Assembly: GCA_002451065.1 (NCBI GenBank) | Contig: DKBC01000231.1 | Span: forward strand, 2,584-29,275 | Source of the DNA: Betaproteobacteria bacterium UBA6910 | Lineage (GTDB): Bacteria > Pseudomonadota > Gammaproteobacteria > Burkholderiales > UBA6910 | Direction of reading: 5' to 3' | Length of the DNA: 26,692 nt | In this document: one piece after another, positions 7,246 through 14,133 of the stretch | Numbering within the stretch: position 1 is the stretch's first letter | How the letters are laid out: the number at the start of each line of letters is the position of its first letter | The notes under the pieces: generated by a model | Databases searched by the model: none | The model's input: only the letters and a program-made list of their open reading frames with translations | Told to the model about the DNA's origin: nothing | Position numbers and translations under genes: made by a program

Positions 7246-7758
7246 ATGAAAAAAGAAGGCAAAAAACCCGCGGCGATCCCCATCAGGAAAGAACCCGAGA
7301 TGAAGCCGGTAATGCGGCACCCGGGTCCGTTCGAGGAAGTGGATCGCATGTTCGAGAGCATCCTGCCCCGCGGCTGGCTCCTGCCGTTCCGGTGGGAACG
7401 CCCCTGGTTGACGGAGCTGGGGCTGCCGTTCGAGGGCAAGCTGCCGAAAGTTGACGTGATTGACCGCGACGCGGAGGTGCTGGTGCGCGCCGAGGTCCCC
7501 GGCGTGAGGAAGGAAGACCTGGAAGTGTCCATCACCGGGGACACGGTGACCATCAAGGGAGAGGCGGCCCGTGAGGAGAAAGAAGAGAAAGGCGAATATT
7601 ATCGCTGCGAAATCTCGCGGGGCGCGTTTACGCGCGCGGTTCGCCTGCCGGCGGCGGTGAAATCCGAGGGCGCCTCGGCCGAGTTCAAGGAAGGGGTCCT
7701 CGAAATCAGACTGCCGAAGGTCGAGCAGGCGCAACGCCGGTTGCTGAAGGTTGCTTGA
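7246..7758 (+). CDS. Hsp20 small heat shock protein
   Basis: A 170-residue ATP-independent holdase that keeps unfolding proteins soluble in the cytosol. The alpha-crystallin domain covers about residues 65-165: KVDVIDRDAEVLVRAEVPGV at its start, the EDLEVSI..DTVTIKGE strands, and the closing FKEGVLEIRLPK. The basic N-terminal arm (MKKEGKKPAAIP...) is unusual in being lysine/proline-rich. ATG 7246 is chosen over ATG 7231 because AAGGAG (7234-7239) sits 6 bases before it. The gene is monocistronic and closes with a strong terminator at 7777-7803. Confidence 0.93.
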   Translation: MKKEGKKPAAIPIRKEPEMKPVMRHPGPFEEVDRMFESILPRGWLLPFRWERPWLTELGLPFEGKLPKVDVIDRDAEVLVRAEVPGVRKEDLEVSITGDTVTIKGEAAREEKEEKGEYYRCEISRGAFTRAVRLPAAVKSEGASAEFKEGVLEIRLPKVEQAQRRLLKVA

Positions 7759-7776
7759 GGCCTGTTGGCTGGAGAT

Positions 7777-7803
7777 GACCCGGTGGGAACCGGGTCTTTT
7801 TTT
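7777..7803 (+). terminator. Rho-independent terminator of hsp20
   Basis: A perfect 7-bp stem (GACCCGG / CCGGGTC, loop TGGGAA) followed immediately by seven T residues, 18 bases after the hsp20 stop codon. Confidence 0.93.
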
Positions 7804-7895
7804 GCCGCTCAAACCCCTTGAAACTGCGGCCTGCAGGGCCGATATTGAATCAGGAAGAAACGATTTGGCCTCCAGGCCCCGAAAGGATCTGCTCC

Positions 7896-8144
7896 ATGAC
7901 CGCTCAAGGCATGAACGTCGTCTACAACAGCGACCACTTCTACGTGGTGGACTACCCGGTGGAAGAAGGGGTGGAACTTGTCGACAAGGAAACGGGCCTC
8001 GGCACCTTCCTCCAGGGGGAGAGCGCCAAGAATTTCCGCGACTCCATTCAATCCGTGATCGCAGACAGCCCGAGCGTGGAGTCAGTGGACGAGTTTTTGA
8101 GCGGTTTCGAACCCTTGCTCACCCAGCGGGTCGTCTATCATTAA
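7896..8144 (+). CDS. DUF3567 family protein
   Basis: An 82-residue protein of a small family found mainly in Betaproteobacteria, function unknown. Family features seen are the N-terminal MNVVYNSDHFYVVDY, a central VELVDKETGLGTFLQG and the C-terminal FEPLLTQRVVYH. No signal peptide or membrane segment. GAAAGGA (7881-7887) precedes the ATG at 7896 by 8 bases; ATG 7911 (MNVVYNS) is an alternative that matches the usual family start. The degQ-like protease gene follows on the same strand, but the 130-base gap leaves co-transcription uncertain. Confidence 0.85.
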   Translation: MTAQGMNVVYNSDHFYVVDYPVEEGVELVDKETGLGTFLQGESAKNFRDSIQSVIADSPSVESVDEFLSGFEPLLTQRVVYH

Positions 8145-8276
8145 GCGGCCATCCCGGTGGTCGAGTACGCAACCCCCGGGCAGCCGCGGCTAGCGGCTCC
8201 AGAGGTGTCGAAGCAGGGCTTCCTGGGCGCTCGCCGGCGGCACCCCGCCGGGCCCGGTAGGCCGCGGCACCCCGGA

Positions 8277-9644
8277 ATGGGAATAAGGAGGGCTTCGGGG
8301 GCGCTGATTGCCGGCCTGATAGCCATCTCGTCCCTGGCGCCGGCAGGCGCCGCGGCCCAGGCGCCGCCCAACCGCAACGGATTGCCGAGCCTGGCTCCCG
8401 TGCTCAAGGAGGTGACACCGGCGGTGGTCAACATCGCCGTCATCTCCCCGTCTCCTCTGGAGAGCAATCCCCTCTACCAGGATCCGTTCTTCCGGCGCTT
8501 TTTCAACCTGCCGGAAAAGCCGAGGCCCCAGATCAGCGCCGGGTCCGGCGTCATCGTGGACGCCGACAAGGGGCATGTGCTCACCAACCACCACGTGGTC
8601 AAGGATGCCACCCAGATCATCGTCACCCTGAAGGACCGCAGGCAATTCGAGGCGAAACTCATCGGCAGCGACCCGGGCACCGACATCGCCGTGCTCAAAA
8701 TCGAGGCGAAAAAGCTCAAAGCGATCCGCCTCGGCGACTCGGATTCCCTGGAGGTGGGGGACCACGTGCTGGCCATCGGCAATCCCTTTGGCCTGGGCCA
8801 GACGGTCACCTCCGGCATCGTGAGCGCCCTCGGGCGCAGCGGGCTGGACATCGAGGGTTACGAGGATTTCATCCAGACCGACGCCTCCATCAATCCCGGA
8901 AACTCGGGTGGCGCGCTGGTAGATCACGGTGGATCTTTGGTGGGCATCAATACCGCCATCATCGGTCCCGCCGGCGGCAACGTGGGCATTGGCTTCGCCG
9001 TCCCGATCAACATGGCCCAGGCCGTGATGGGACAGATCATCCGCTTCGGCGAGGTGCGCCGGGGCCTGCTCGGCGTCGAGACCCAGGACCTCACCCCGGA
9101 TCTGGCGGAGTCGTTAGGCCTTTCGCAAACCGAGGGCGCCGTGATTGTGGGGGTCGAGCCCAAGTCCCCCGCGGCGAAAGCCGGCCTCAAGGTGAGGGAC
9201 GTGGTGGTGGGGGCCAACGGGCGACGGGTGCGCGGTTCCGGCGACCTGCGCAACAAAGTAGGACTGGTGCCCATCGGCGAGAGCGTGGAGTTCCAGGTTC
9301 TCCGGGGCGGCAGGACCATGACGATCAGGGCGGTGGTAGGCGAGCCGCCCGCGGTATCAGGCGCCGTGGGGCAGCGGGTGCCCGTGCTCGCCGGCGCGAC
9401 CTTCGCCGACATCGAGCCCGGAATGCCGGCCCACGGGCGGGTGGAGGGTGTGGTGGTCACGCGCGTGGAACGCGGCAGTCCCGCTTACCGCGCGGGCCTG
9501 CGCCCGGGCGATGTGGTCTACGCGGTGAACCGGCAGAAGATCCGGTCGGTGCAGGACTTCACTCAGGCACTTTCTGCCGTCACGGGCCGACTGGCGCTAT
9601 CCCTGCTGCGGGGGGACACGCGCCTTACCCTGCTGATCACCTAG
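8277..9644 (+). CDS. degQ: Periplasmic Do-family serine protease (DegQ/HtrA-like)
   Basis: Envelope quality-control protease of 455 residues that degrades or chaperones misfolded periplasmic proteins. The signal peptide covers residues 1-27 (hydrophobic ALIAGLIAISSLAPAGAAA). The trypsin-like domain carries the complete triad: H106 in TNHHVV, D136 in GTDIAVL and S210 in NPGNSGGAL. Two PDZ domains follow, at about residues 262-350 (RRGLLGVETQDL...) and 370-455 (VVVTRVERGSPAYRAGLRPGD). The long Q-linker between H and D typical of DegP is absent, which favours DegQ. ATG 8277 is chosen because it places the signal peptide at the N terminus; the frame is open from GTG 8157 but that stretch is Pro/Gly/Arg-rich. 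Confidence 0.92.
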   Translation: MGIRRASGALIAGLIAISSLAPAGAAAQAPPNRNGLPSLAPVLKEVTPAVVNIAVISPSPLESNPLYQDPFFRRFFNLPEKPRPQISAGSGVIVDADKGHVLTNHHVVKDATQIIVTLKDRRQFEAKLIGSDPGTDIAVLKIEAKKLKAIRLGDSDSLEVGDHVLAIGNPFGLGQTVTSGIVSALGRSGLDIEGYEDFIQTDASINPGNSGGALVDHGGSLVGINTAIIGPAGGNVGIGFAVPINMAQAVMGQIIRFGEVRRGLLGVETQDLTPDLAESLGLSQTEGAVIVGVEPKSPAAKAGLKVRDVVVGANGRRVRGSGDLRNKVGLVPIGESVEFQVLRGGRTMTIRAVVGEPPAVSGAVGQRVPVLAGATFADIEPGMPAHGRVEGVVVTRVERGSPAYRAGLRPGDVVYAVNRQKIRSVQDFTQALSAVTGRLALSLLRGDTRLTLLIT

Positions 9645-9669
9645 GCTCCGCGGGCGCACCAAGGATGCT

Positions 9670-9852
9670 TCAGGGATTCTGGTAGTACTGGTAGGAAGGC
9701 TGGGGAAGCTGCGACTCCTCCCACTCGTTACGCTCCTGGGGATCCAGCTTGGTGTCCCACCAGGTAGCCCGGGCGAGTTTCTGCTTTTCCACCACCTCGG
9801 GGTTTTTCTCCAGGAACTCCCGCATAAACTTGGTAAGATCCGATTCGTACAT
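9670..9852 (-). CDS. DUF3460 family protein
   Basis: A 60-residue protein beginning MYESDLTKFMREFLEKNP, the characteristic start of DUF3460, a small family known mostly from Betaproteobacteria with no assigned function. Cytosolic, charged, rich in Tyr/Gln at the C terminus. The start at 9852 matches the family; the frame stays open upstream to 9951 but that segment is Arg-rich and unlike family members. It is convergent with the degQ-like gene (25 bases between the stops) and divergent from the metalloprotease gene at 9960. Confidence 0.85.
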   Translation of the reverse strand: MYESDLTKFMREFLEKNPEVVEKQKLARATWWDTKLDPQERNEWEESQLPQPSYQYYQNP

Positions 9853-9959
9853 GATTCTGCCCTCTACGTTCTCCGGCCGCGGCCAGGCCGGCGCGTATCT
9901 TACCACTGCCGGCCGTCCCGCGCGCCGGCGCCGGTGCGCATTCAGTCGCAACTAGGACA

Positions 9960-10730
9960 ATGCTGCGGGCGGTCCGGGTCGCGATCCTCCTCTTCATCCT
10001 GGTGTCGGTTGCCCTCGGGGTCTGGCGCACCCGTGTCGCATCGGTGGAATGGAAATACACCCTGCCTGTGAATCTCTACCCCATCAACGGGGACGGCAGC
10101 GAGGCGGCCTCGGCCCATATCCGCGGGCTGAATGCCGAAGTCTTGAGACCCGTCGAAGCCTTCATGCAGAGAGAAGCCCGCCGCCACGGGCTGGGCGACA
10201 GGGCTTCCATCGAGGTAAGGCTCGGTCCGGAGATCCAGGCGCATCCGCCCCCGCTCCCTCAGGCAGGGAATCCCCTGGCCGTGGCCTGGTGGAGCCTGCG
10301 CCTGCGCTATTGGGCATGGCGCAACTCGGACCCCGGGGGACCGGGACCCCAGGTGCGGATGTTCCTGTTGTATTTCGATCCTAACCGGGACTCGCCGCTT
10401 TCCCACTCCACGGGATTGCGCAACGGTCTGCTGGGGGTGGTGAACGTCTACGCCGACCCCGCCATGACCGCGGAGAACAATGTCGTCATTGCTCACGAGC
10501 TGTTGCACACCCTGGGAGCCAGCGACAAGTACGATCCCGCCACCAATCTGCCGCTGTTTCCCGAGGGCTATGCGGAACCCGACCGGATCCCTCTGCACCC
10601 CCAGTCCCACGCCGAAATCATGGGCGGACGGATTCCCGTGACAGAGACCGGCGCGGTCCAGCCCGTCAGCCTCAACTATGCGCTGATCGGTCCCCATACG
10701 GCGCGGGAGATCAACTGGACAGGCCGCTAG
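9960..10730 (+). CDS. Membrane-anchored zinc metalloprotease candidate
   Basis: A 256-residue protein with one N-terminal membrane segment (residues 7-21, VAILLFILVSVALGV) and most likely an Nin-Cout topology with a periplasmic body. H179-E-L-L-H183 followed by TLGASDKYD is a gluzincin/metzincin-like zinc site; the conserved-looking downstream EGYAEPDRIP and HAEIMGG segments may supply the third ligand. I do not recognise a named family and know of no substrate. The gene appears to be alone: DUF3460 diverges from it and the histidine kinase gene is convergent. The start ATG at 9960 lacks an obvious strong ribosome-binding site. Confidence 0.75.
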   Translation: MLRAVRVAILLFILVSVALGVWRTRVASVEWKYTLPVNLYPINGDGSEAASAHIRGLNAEVLRPVEAFMQREARRHGLGDRASIEVRLGPEIQAHPPPLPQAGNPLAVAWWSLRLRYWAWRNSDPGGPGPQVRMFLLYFDPNRDSPLSHSTGLRNGLLGVVNVYADPAMTAENNVVIAHELLHTLGASDKYDPATNLPLFPEGYAEPDRIPLHPQSHAEIMGGRIPVTETGAVQPVSLNYALIGPHTAREINWTGR

Positions 10731-10790
10731 CACCGCGCCGGCCCAGAGCCCGCTTGAGCCACCGGTTATCGCGCCGACACCAGAGACGCC

Positions 10791-12623
10791 TCAACCAGCG
10801 CGACCGGAGCCTGCGACCGGCAGTCGAACCGTGAAGTGAAACTTGCTGCCGCGCCCGGCGGCGCTTTCCACCCAGATGCGTCCGTGCATCAATTGCACCA
10901 GGTGGGCGCAAATGGTGAGTCCAAGACCCGTCCCCCCGTGTTTGCGGGTGGGCGAGCCATCCGCCTGGACGAACGCCTCGAACACGAGGGCCTGCTGGGC
11001 TTCGGAAATACCGGGCCCGGTGTCCGCGACCGTGAAATAAAGTTCCGTCTCGCCGGCCGCCGCCGGAAGGGTCGTCGCGACCACGGTCACGCTCCCGGCA
11101 TCGGTGAACTTGATGGCGTTGTCCAGAAGATTGCGCAGGACCTGGCGCAGCCGCCCGCCGTCGCCGATAACCACTTCCGGAACCTCCGCCGTCACCGAGT
11201 GGCCGAGTTCAAGCCCCTTCTCCCTCGCCCGCAGCGCCGCGGCCCTTACCTCCGCTTCGAGAGCCTCCCGGGGCGAGAACGGTTCTGCGGCCAGAGTCAG
11301 ATTGCCGGCCTCGATCTCCGAGAAATCCAGCACGCCGCTGATGATGTTGAGCAGGTCGTTCGCCGCGGCGCGCACCGTCTGCAGGTTGTCCCGCACCTCC
11401 CGCGAAAGCGATCCCTCCATCAGGGTCAGGTCCGTCATCCCGAGAACCGCGTTGAGCGGCGTGCGCAGCTCGTGCCCCATGTTGGTGAGAAACTGGGCCT
11501 TGGCGCGGCTGGCCGCCTCGGCCGCGTCCTTCGCCGCTACCAGCTCGGACTCCGCCCGCCGCCGCTCGCTGATGTCGCGCCCGAACGCGCAGGCAAACTC
11601 CTCTCCCTCGTAGCTCACATGCTTGACGTTGACTTCGGCTGGGAAGATCTCGCCGTCCCTTGCGCGATGAGAGGTTTCGATGCGCAGCTGGCCTTCCCGC
11701 TGCAGCCGCTGCCAAACCGCCGGCCACGCTTCCTGCGGGTAGTTCGGGTCTATGTCCCAAACGCTCATCCCGAGCATTTCGGCGCGAGAGTACCCGAGTC
11801 TCCGGCAGCTGCTCTCGTTGGCGTAGGTGAACCCGCCCCGTTGATCGGTCCAGAACACCATGTCGGCGGCGTTGTCCACCGCGAACTGGGTGCGGGTCAG
11901 GGCCGCTCCGCTCTCGCGGAGCTTCTCCTCGTTCTGGCGCCGCTCGTCCTCCTGACGCCGCAGGATGCCGTCCGCGCGGCGCACGATGAGAAACAGCACT
12001 CCGTAAAGCAGTGAAAATACGACCAGCAGGCCGGCGATCACGACGACCTGGGTCTGCCGTATACGCTCCACCTGGGGCGTGACGTTGTCGTACAGCTCAA
12101 ACACCGCCTCGATGCGCTCCGAGCCCGGCGCCCTGATCGGCATGTAGGTGGAAATCAGGTTGGTGCGCTCGATGGTCTGCTCGAAGGCGCTGAAGGTATC
12201 GCGATAGACCAATTCGCTCGCCACACCCCCCTTGAGGGCGCGCCGAACGCCCTCGTTGCGGCTTGCATCCTCGCCGATCTGGCGCTCCTCGCTGGAGTAG
12301 GATGTCAGCCCGCTCAGGTTGTACACCTTGATCTTGGCCACGGAGAGACCGCGCGCCTCCGCGTAAATGGCGTCGTGCAGCCGGCGGATCTCAGGCATGG
12401 CCCGCAGTTCCTCGCCAGAAAGCCTGTTGGACGCCTGCACCACGGGTTCCACCATGGGCCACAAGGTGTTGGCGAACGCCCGGGTCATGTCCACGTTGTG
12501 GTCCTCGCCCATTTCGATGAGATTTCGTATCGCGAGCTCCCGGTACAGCACGCCGAGCAGCACCGATGCGATCACGATCGAGATCAGACTGGCGATGGAA
12601 AAGTAGCGCAGCAGCTTGAACAT
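10791..12623 (-). CDS. Sensor histidine kinase with periplasmic and PAS sensor domains
   Basis: A 610-residue inner-membrane kinase. Transmembrane helices lie at about residues 8-27 and 192-214, enclosing a periplasmic sensor region of roughly 165 residues. A PAS domain follows (about 240-355, AVDNAADMVFWTDQRGG), then HisKA with H384 in NMGHELRTP, and HATPase_c with the N box (LLDNAIKF, N502), DTGPGIS and GGTGLGLT. No receiver or phosphotransfer domain is fused, and no response regulator is encoded in the window, so its partner is elsewhere. The catalytic residues look intact. The ligand is unknown. Confidence 0.92.
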   Translation of the reverse strand: MFKLLRYFSIASLISIVIASVLLGVLYRELAIRNLIEMGEDHNVDMTRAFANTLWPMVEPVVQASNRLSGEELRAMPEIRRLHDAIYAEARGLSVAKIKVYNLSGLTSYSSEERQIGEDASRNEGVRRALKGGVASELVYRDTFSAFEQTIERTNLISTYMPIRAPGSERIEAVFELYDNVTPQVERIRQTQVVVIAGLLVVFSLLYGVLFLIVRRADGILRRQEDERRQNEEKLRESGAALTRTQFAVDNAADMVFWTDQRGGFTYANESSCRRLGYSRAEMLGMSVWDIDPNYPQEAWPAVWQRLQREGQLRIETSHRARDGEIFPAEVNVKHVSYEGEEFACAFGRDISERRRAESELVAAKDAAEAASRAKAQFLTNMGHELRTPLNAVLGMTDLTLMEGSLSREVRDNLQTVRAAANDLLNIISGVLDFSEIEAGNLTLAAEPFSPREALEAEVRAAALRAREKGLELGHSVTAEVPEVVIGDGGRLRQVLRNLLDNAIKFTDAGSVTVVATTLPAAAGETELYFTVADTGPGISEAQQALVFEAFVQADGSPTRKHGGTGLGLTICAHLVQLMHGRIWVESAAGRGSKFHFTVRLPVAGSGRAG

Positions 12624-12753
12624 GAAACTCCGGGCGGGTCTCCCTAACCTGCCTTCACGGCGTTAAGTCTAGGGACAATGGGGTTTTGAAGCAATTCGCA
12701 GTCATGGAAGAATATGCGCCATCGATTCGCCCGAGACGCTGGAGGGAATGGGA

Positions 12754-13260
12754 ATGATGATCAAGCCAGGTGAGCAGCTTCCGCCAGGCATCCTGATGGA
12801 AATGAACCAGGTGGCGGCACCGGGTTGTCCGGCGGGGCCGGTGACCGTGTCAGTGCAGGACGACGCAAGAGGCAAGCGCATCGTGATCTTCGGCGTGCCC
12901 GGGGCGTTCACACCCACCTGCTCGGCCAAGCACGTTCCCGGTTACGTCGCGCGATCCGATGAGCTCCGGGCCAAGGGTGTCGACGAAATCTGGTGCCTTT
13001 CGGTGAACGACGCCTTTGTCATGGGCGCCTGGGGCAGTCAACTCGGCAGCGGGGGCAAGGTGCGCATGCTCGCCGACGGCAACGCAGACTACACCCGGGC
13101 ACTCGGGCTCGAGGTGGACCTTTCCACCCGCGGCATGGGCACCCGCTCCCAGCGCTATTCGATGCTGGTGGAGGACGGAGTGGTGAAGGTGCTCAACCTC
13201 GAGCAGCCGGGAAGGTTTGAAGTGAGCGGCGCAGATCGGATGCTCGAACTGCTGCCTTAG
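12754..13260 (+). CDS. Prx5-like peroxiredoxin
   Basis: Thiol peroxidase of about 168 residues that reduces hydrogen peroxide or alkyl hydroperoxides in the cytosol. The peroxidatic cysteine is C56 in [18 protein letters not shown], the signature of the Prx5/redoxin subgroup, and a further cysteine lies in DEIWCLSV. There is no fused glutaredoxin domain. GGAGGG (12741-12746) sits 7 bases before ATG 12754 and 10 before ATG 12757; the ATG at 12748 is too close, so 12754 is preferred. Convergent with fpr, with which it may share redox biology but not a transcript. Confidence 0.9.
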   Translation: MMIKPGEQLPPGILMEMNQVAAPGCPAGPVTVSVQDDARGKRIVIFGVPGAFTPTCSAKHVPGYVARSDELRAKGVDEIWCLSVNDAFVMGAWGSQLGSGGKVRMLADGNADYTRALGLEVDLSTRGMGTRSQRYSMLVEDGVVKVLNLEQPGRFEVSGADRMLELLP

Positions 13261-13273
13261 CCGCCCGCGGCTA
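13258..13273. other. Palindrome containing both convergent stop codons
   Basis: TAGCCG CCCG CGGCTA is a perfect 6-bp inverted repeat that includes the TAG of the peroxiredoxin gene and, on the other strand, the TAG of fpr. No T tract is present, so a terminator role is only possible. Confidence 0.35.
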
Positions 13274-14017
13274 CCAATAGGTCTCCACAGAGACCTGGCC
13301 CGGGTCCTTGCGCTTGTTGCGCTTGAGTCCGCGTTCCTCGAGCACCTTCAGCGTGTCCTCCACCATTTCCGGATTGCCGCAGACCATGACCTGGGAACGT
13401 TGGGCGCTGATGGGAATGCCGGCCCTCGCCTCCAGCCGCCCGTCCCGGATCGCCGCCGGGACCCGGGCGCGGATCGCGAAGTCCGTGTCCTCGCGGCTTA
13501 CGAAAGGCACATAGATGAACTGTCCCCCCTGGCGGCTGCGGACGCCGTCAATCACGTCCTGGTAGCTCAACTCCTCCGCCTGGCGCACAGCGTGGACCAG
13601 GACCACGCGCGCAAAGCGGTGCCACGGCTCCTGAGTCCGGACGATGGAGAGAAAGGGCCCGATCGCTGTGCCGGTTGACAACAGCCATAGATGCTCGGCC
13701 TCGGGCAATTCCGATAGGGTCAACATGCCGGAGGGCCTCGCCGACACCAGGATCGAATCGCCGGCGCTTAGCGCCACCAGGCGCGTGGTGAGAGGACCTT
13801 CCGGCACGGTAATGAAATAAAACTCCAGGGGCCGCTCGTCCGGGGGGTTAACGTAGGAATAGGGCCTCGCCACCTCCTCGCCGCCAATCTCCAGGGCAAG
13901 CCGCGCGAACTGGCCCGCCTTGAAGGAATCCACCGGGGCGTCCACCATCAGCGAATGGAGACGCTCGGTCCAATGCCGCAGACCCACCACCCGGCCGTTC
14001 ACCCATTTCTGCGGCAT
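13271..14017 (-). CDS. fpr: Ferredoxin-NADP+ reductase
   Basis: A 248-residue FAD enzyme that exchanges electrons between NADPH and ferredoxin or flavodoxin. FAD-binding RPYS (residues 51-54), the NADP-binding STGTAIGPF (114-122), VCGNPEM and the C-terminal aromatic end VETYW are those of the bacterial Fpr subclass. Length matches the family. It faces away from the copper operon: its start is 56 bases from the copA -35, so the divergent promoters share the region 14018-14100. In other proteobacteria fpr is linked to oxidative stress, which fits the adjacent peroxiredoxin gene. Confidence 0.93.
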   Translation of the reverse strand: MPQKWVNGRVVGLRHWTERLHSLMVDAPVDSFKAGQFARLALEIGGEEVARPYSYVNPPDERPLEFYFITVPEGPLTTRLVALSAGDSILVSARPSGMLTLSELPEAEHLWLLSTGTAIGPFLSIVRTQEPWHRFARVVLVHAVRQAEELSYQDVIDGVRSRQGGQFIYVPFVSREDTDFAIRARVPAAIRDGRLEARAGIPISAQRSQVMVCGNPEMVEDTLKVLEERGLKRNKRKDPGQVSVETYW

Positions 14018-14072
14018 CGTCTTCTGCCCTTTAACTGGGGCCGATAGTCTAACAGCCGCGGAAGGCGCTGCC

Positions 14073-14101
14073 TTGACATATACCCCTATAGGGTATATTT
14101 T
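14073..14101 (+). promoter_or_regulatory. Promoter of the copper operon
   Basis: A consensus -35 TTGACA (14073-14078) is followed by an AT-rich -10 region; TATTTT (14096-14101) has a 17-base spacer and TATATT (14094-14099) a 15-base spacer. The CsoR-type palindrome lies between and over these elements, so a bound repressor would block RNA polymerase. Confidence 0.75.
14078..14098. promoter_or_regulatory. CsoR-type operator
   Basis: A perfect 8-bp inverted repeat ATATACCC-CTATA-GGGTATAT. A-T-rich flanks around a C-tract/G-tract core are the known operator pattern of CsoR-family repressors, and a csoR gene is the last gene of the operon this site precedes. Binding is inferred, not shown. Confidence 0.75.
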
Positions 14102-14133
14102 GCCAGCTTAGAGAGATCAGCTTGCCCTCCTTC

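Noticed and set aside
8157..8276. Extended N terminus of the DegQ-like protease from GTG 8157
   Set aside because: The 40 extra residues are Pro/Gly/Arg-rich and would bury the signal peptide; ATG 8277 gives a normal exported protease.
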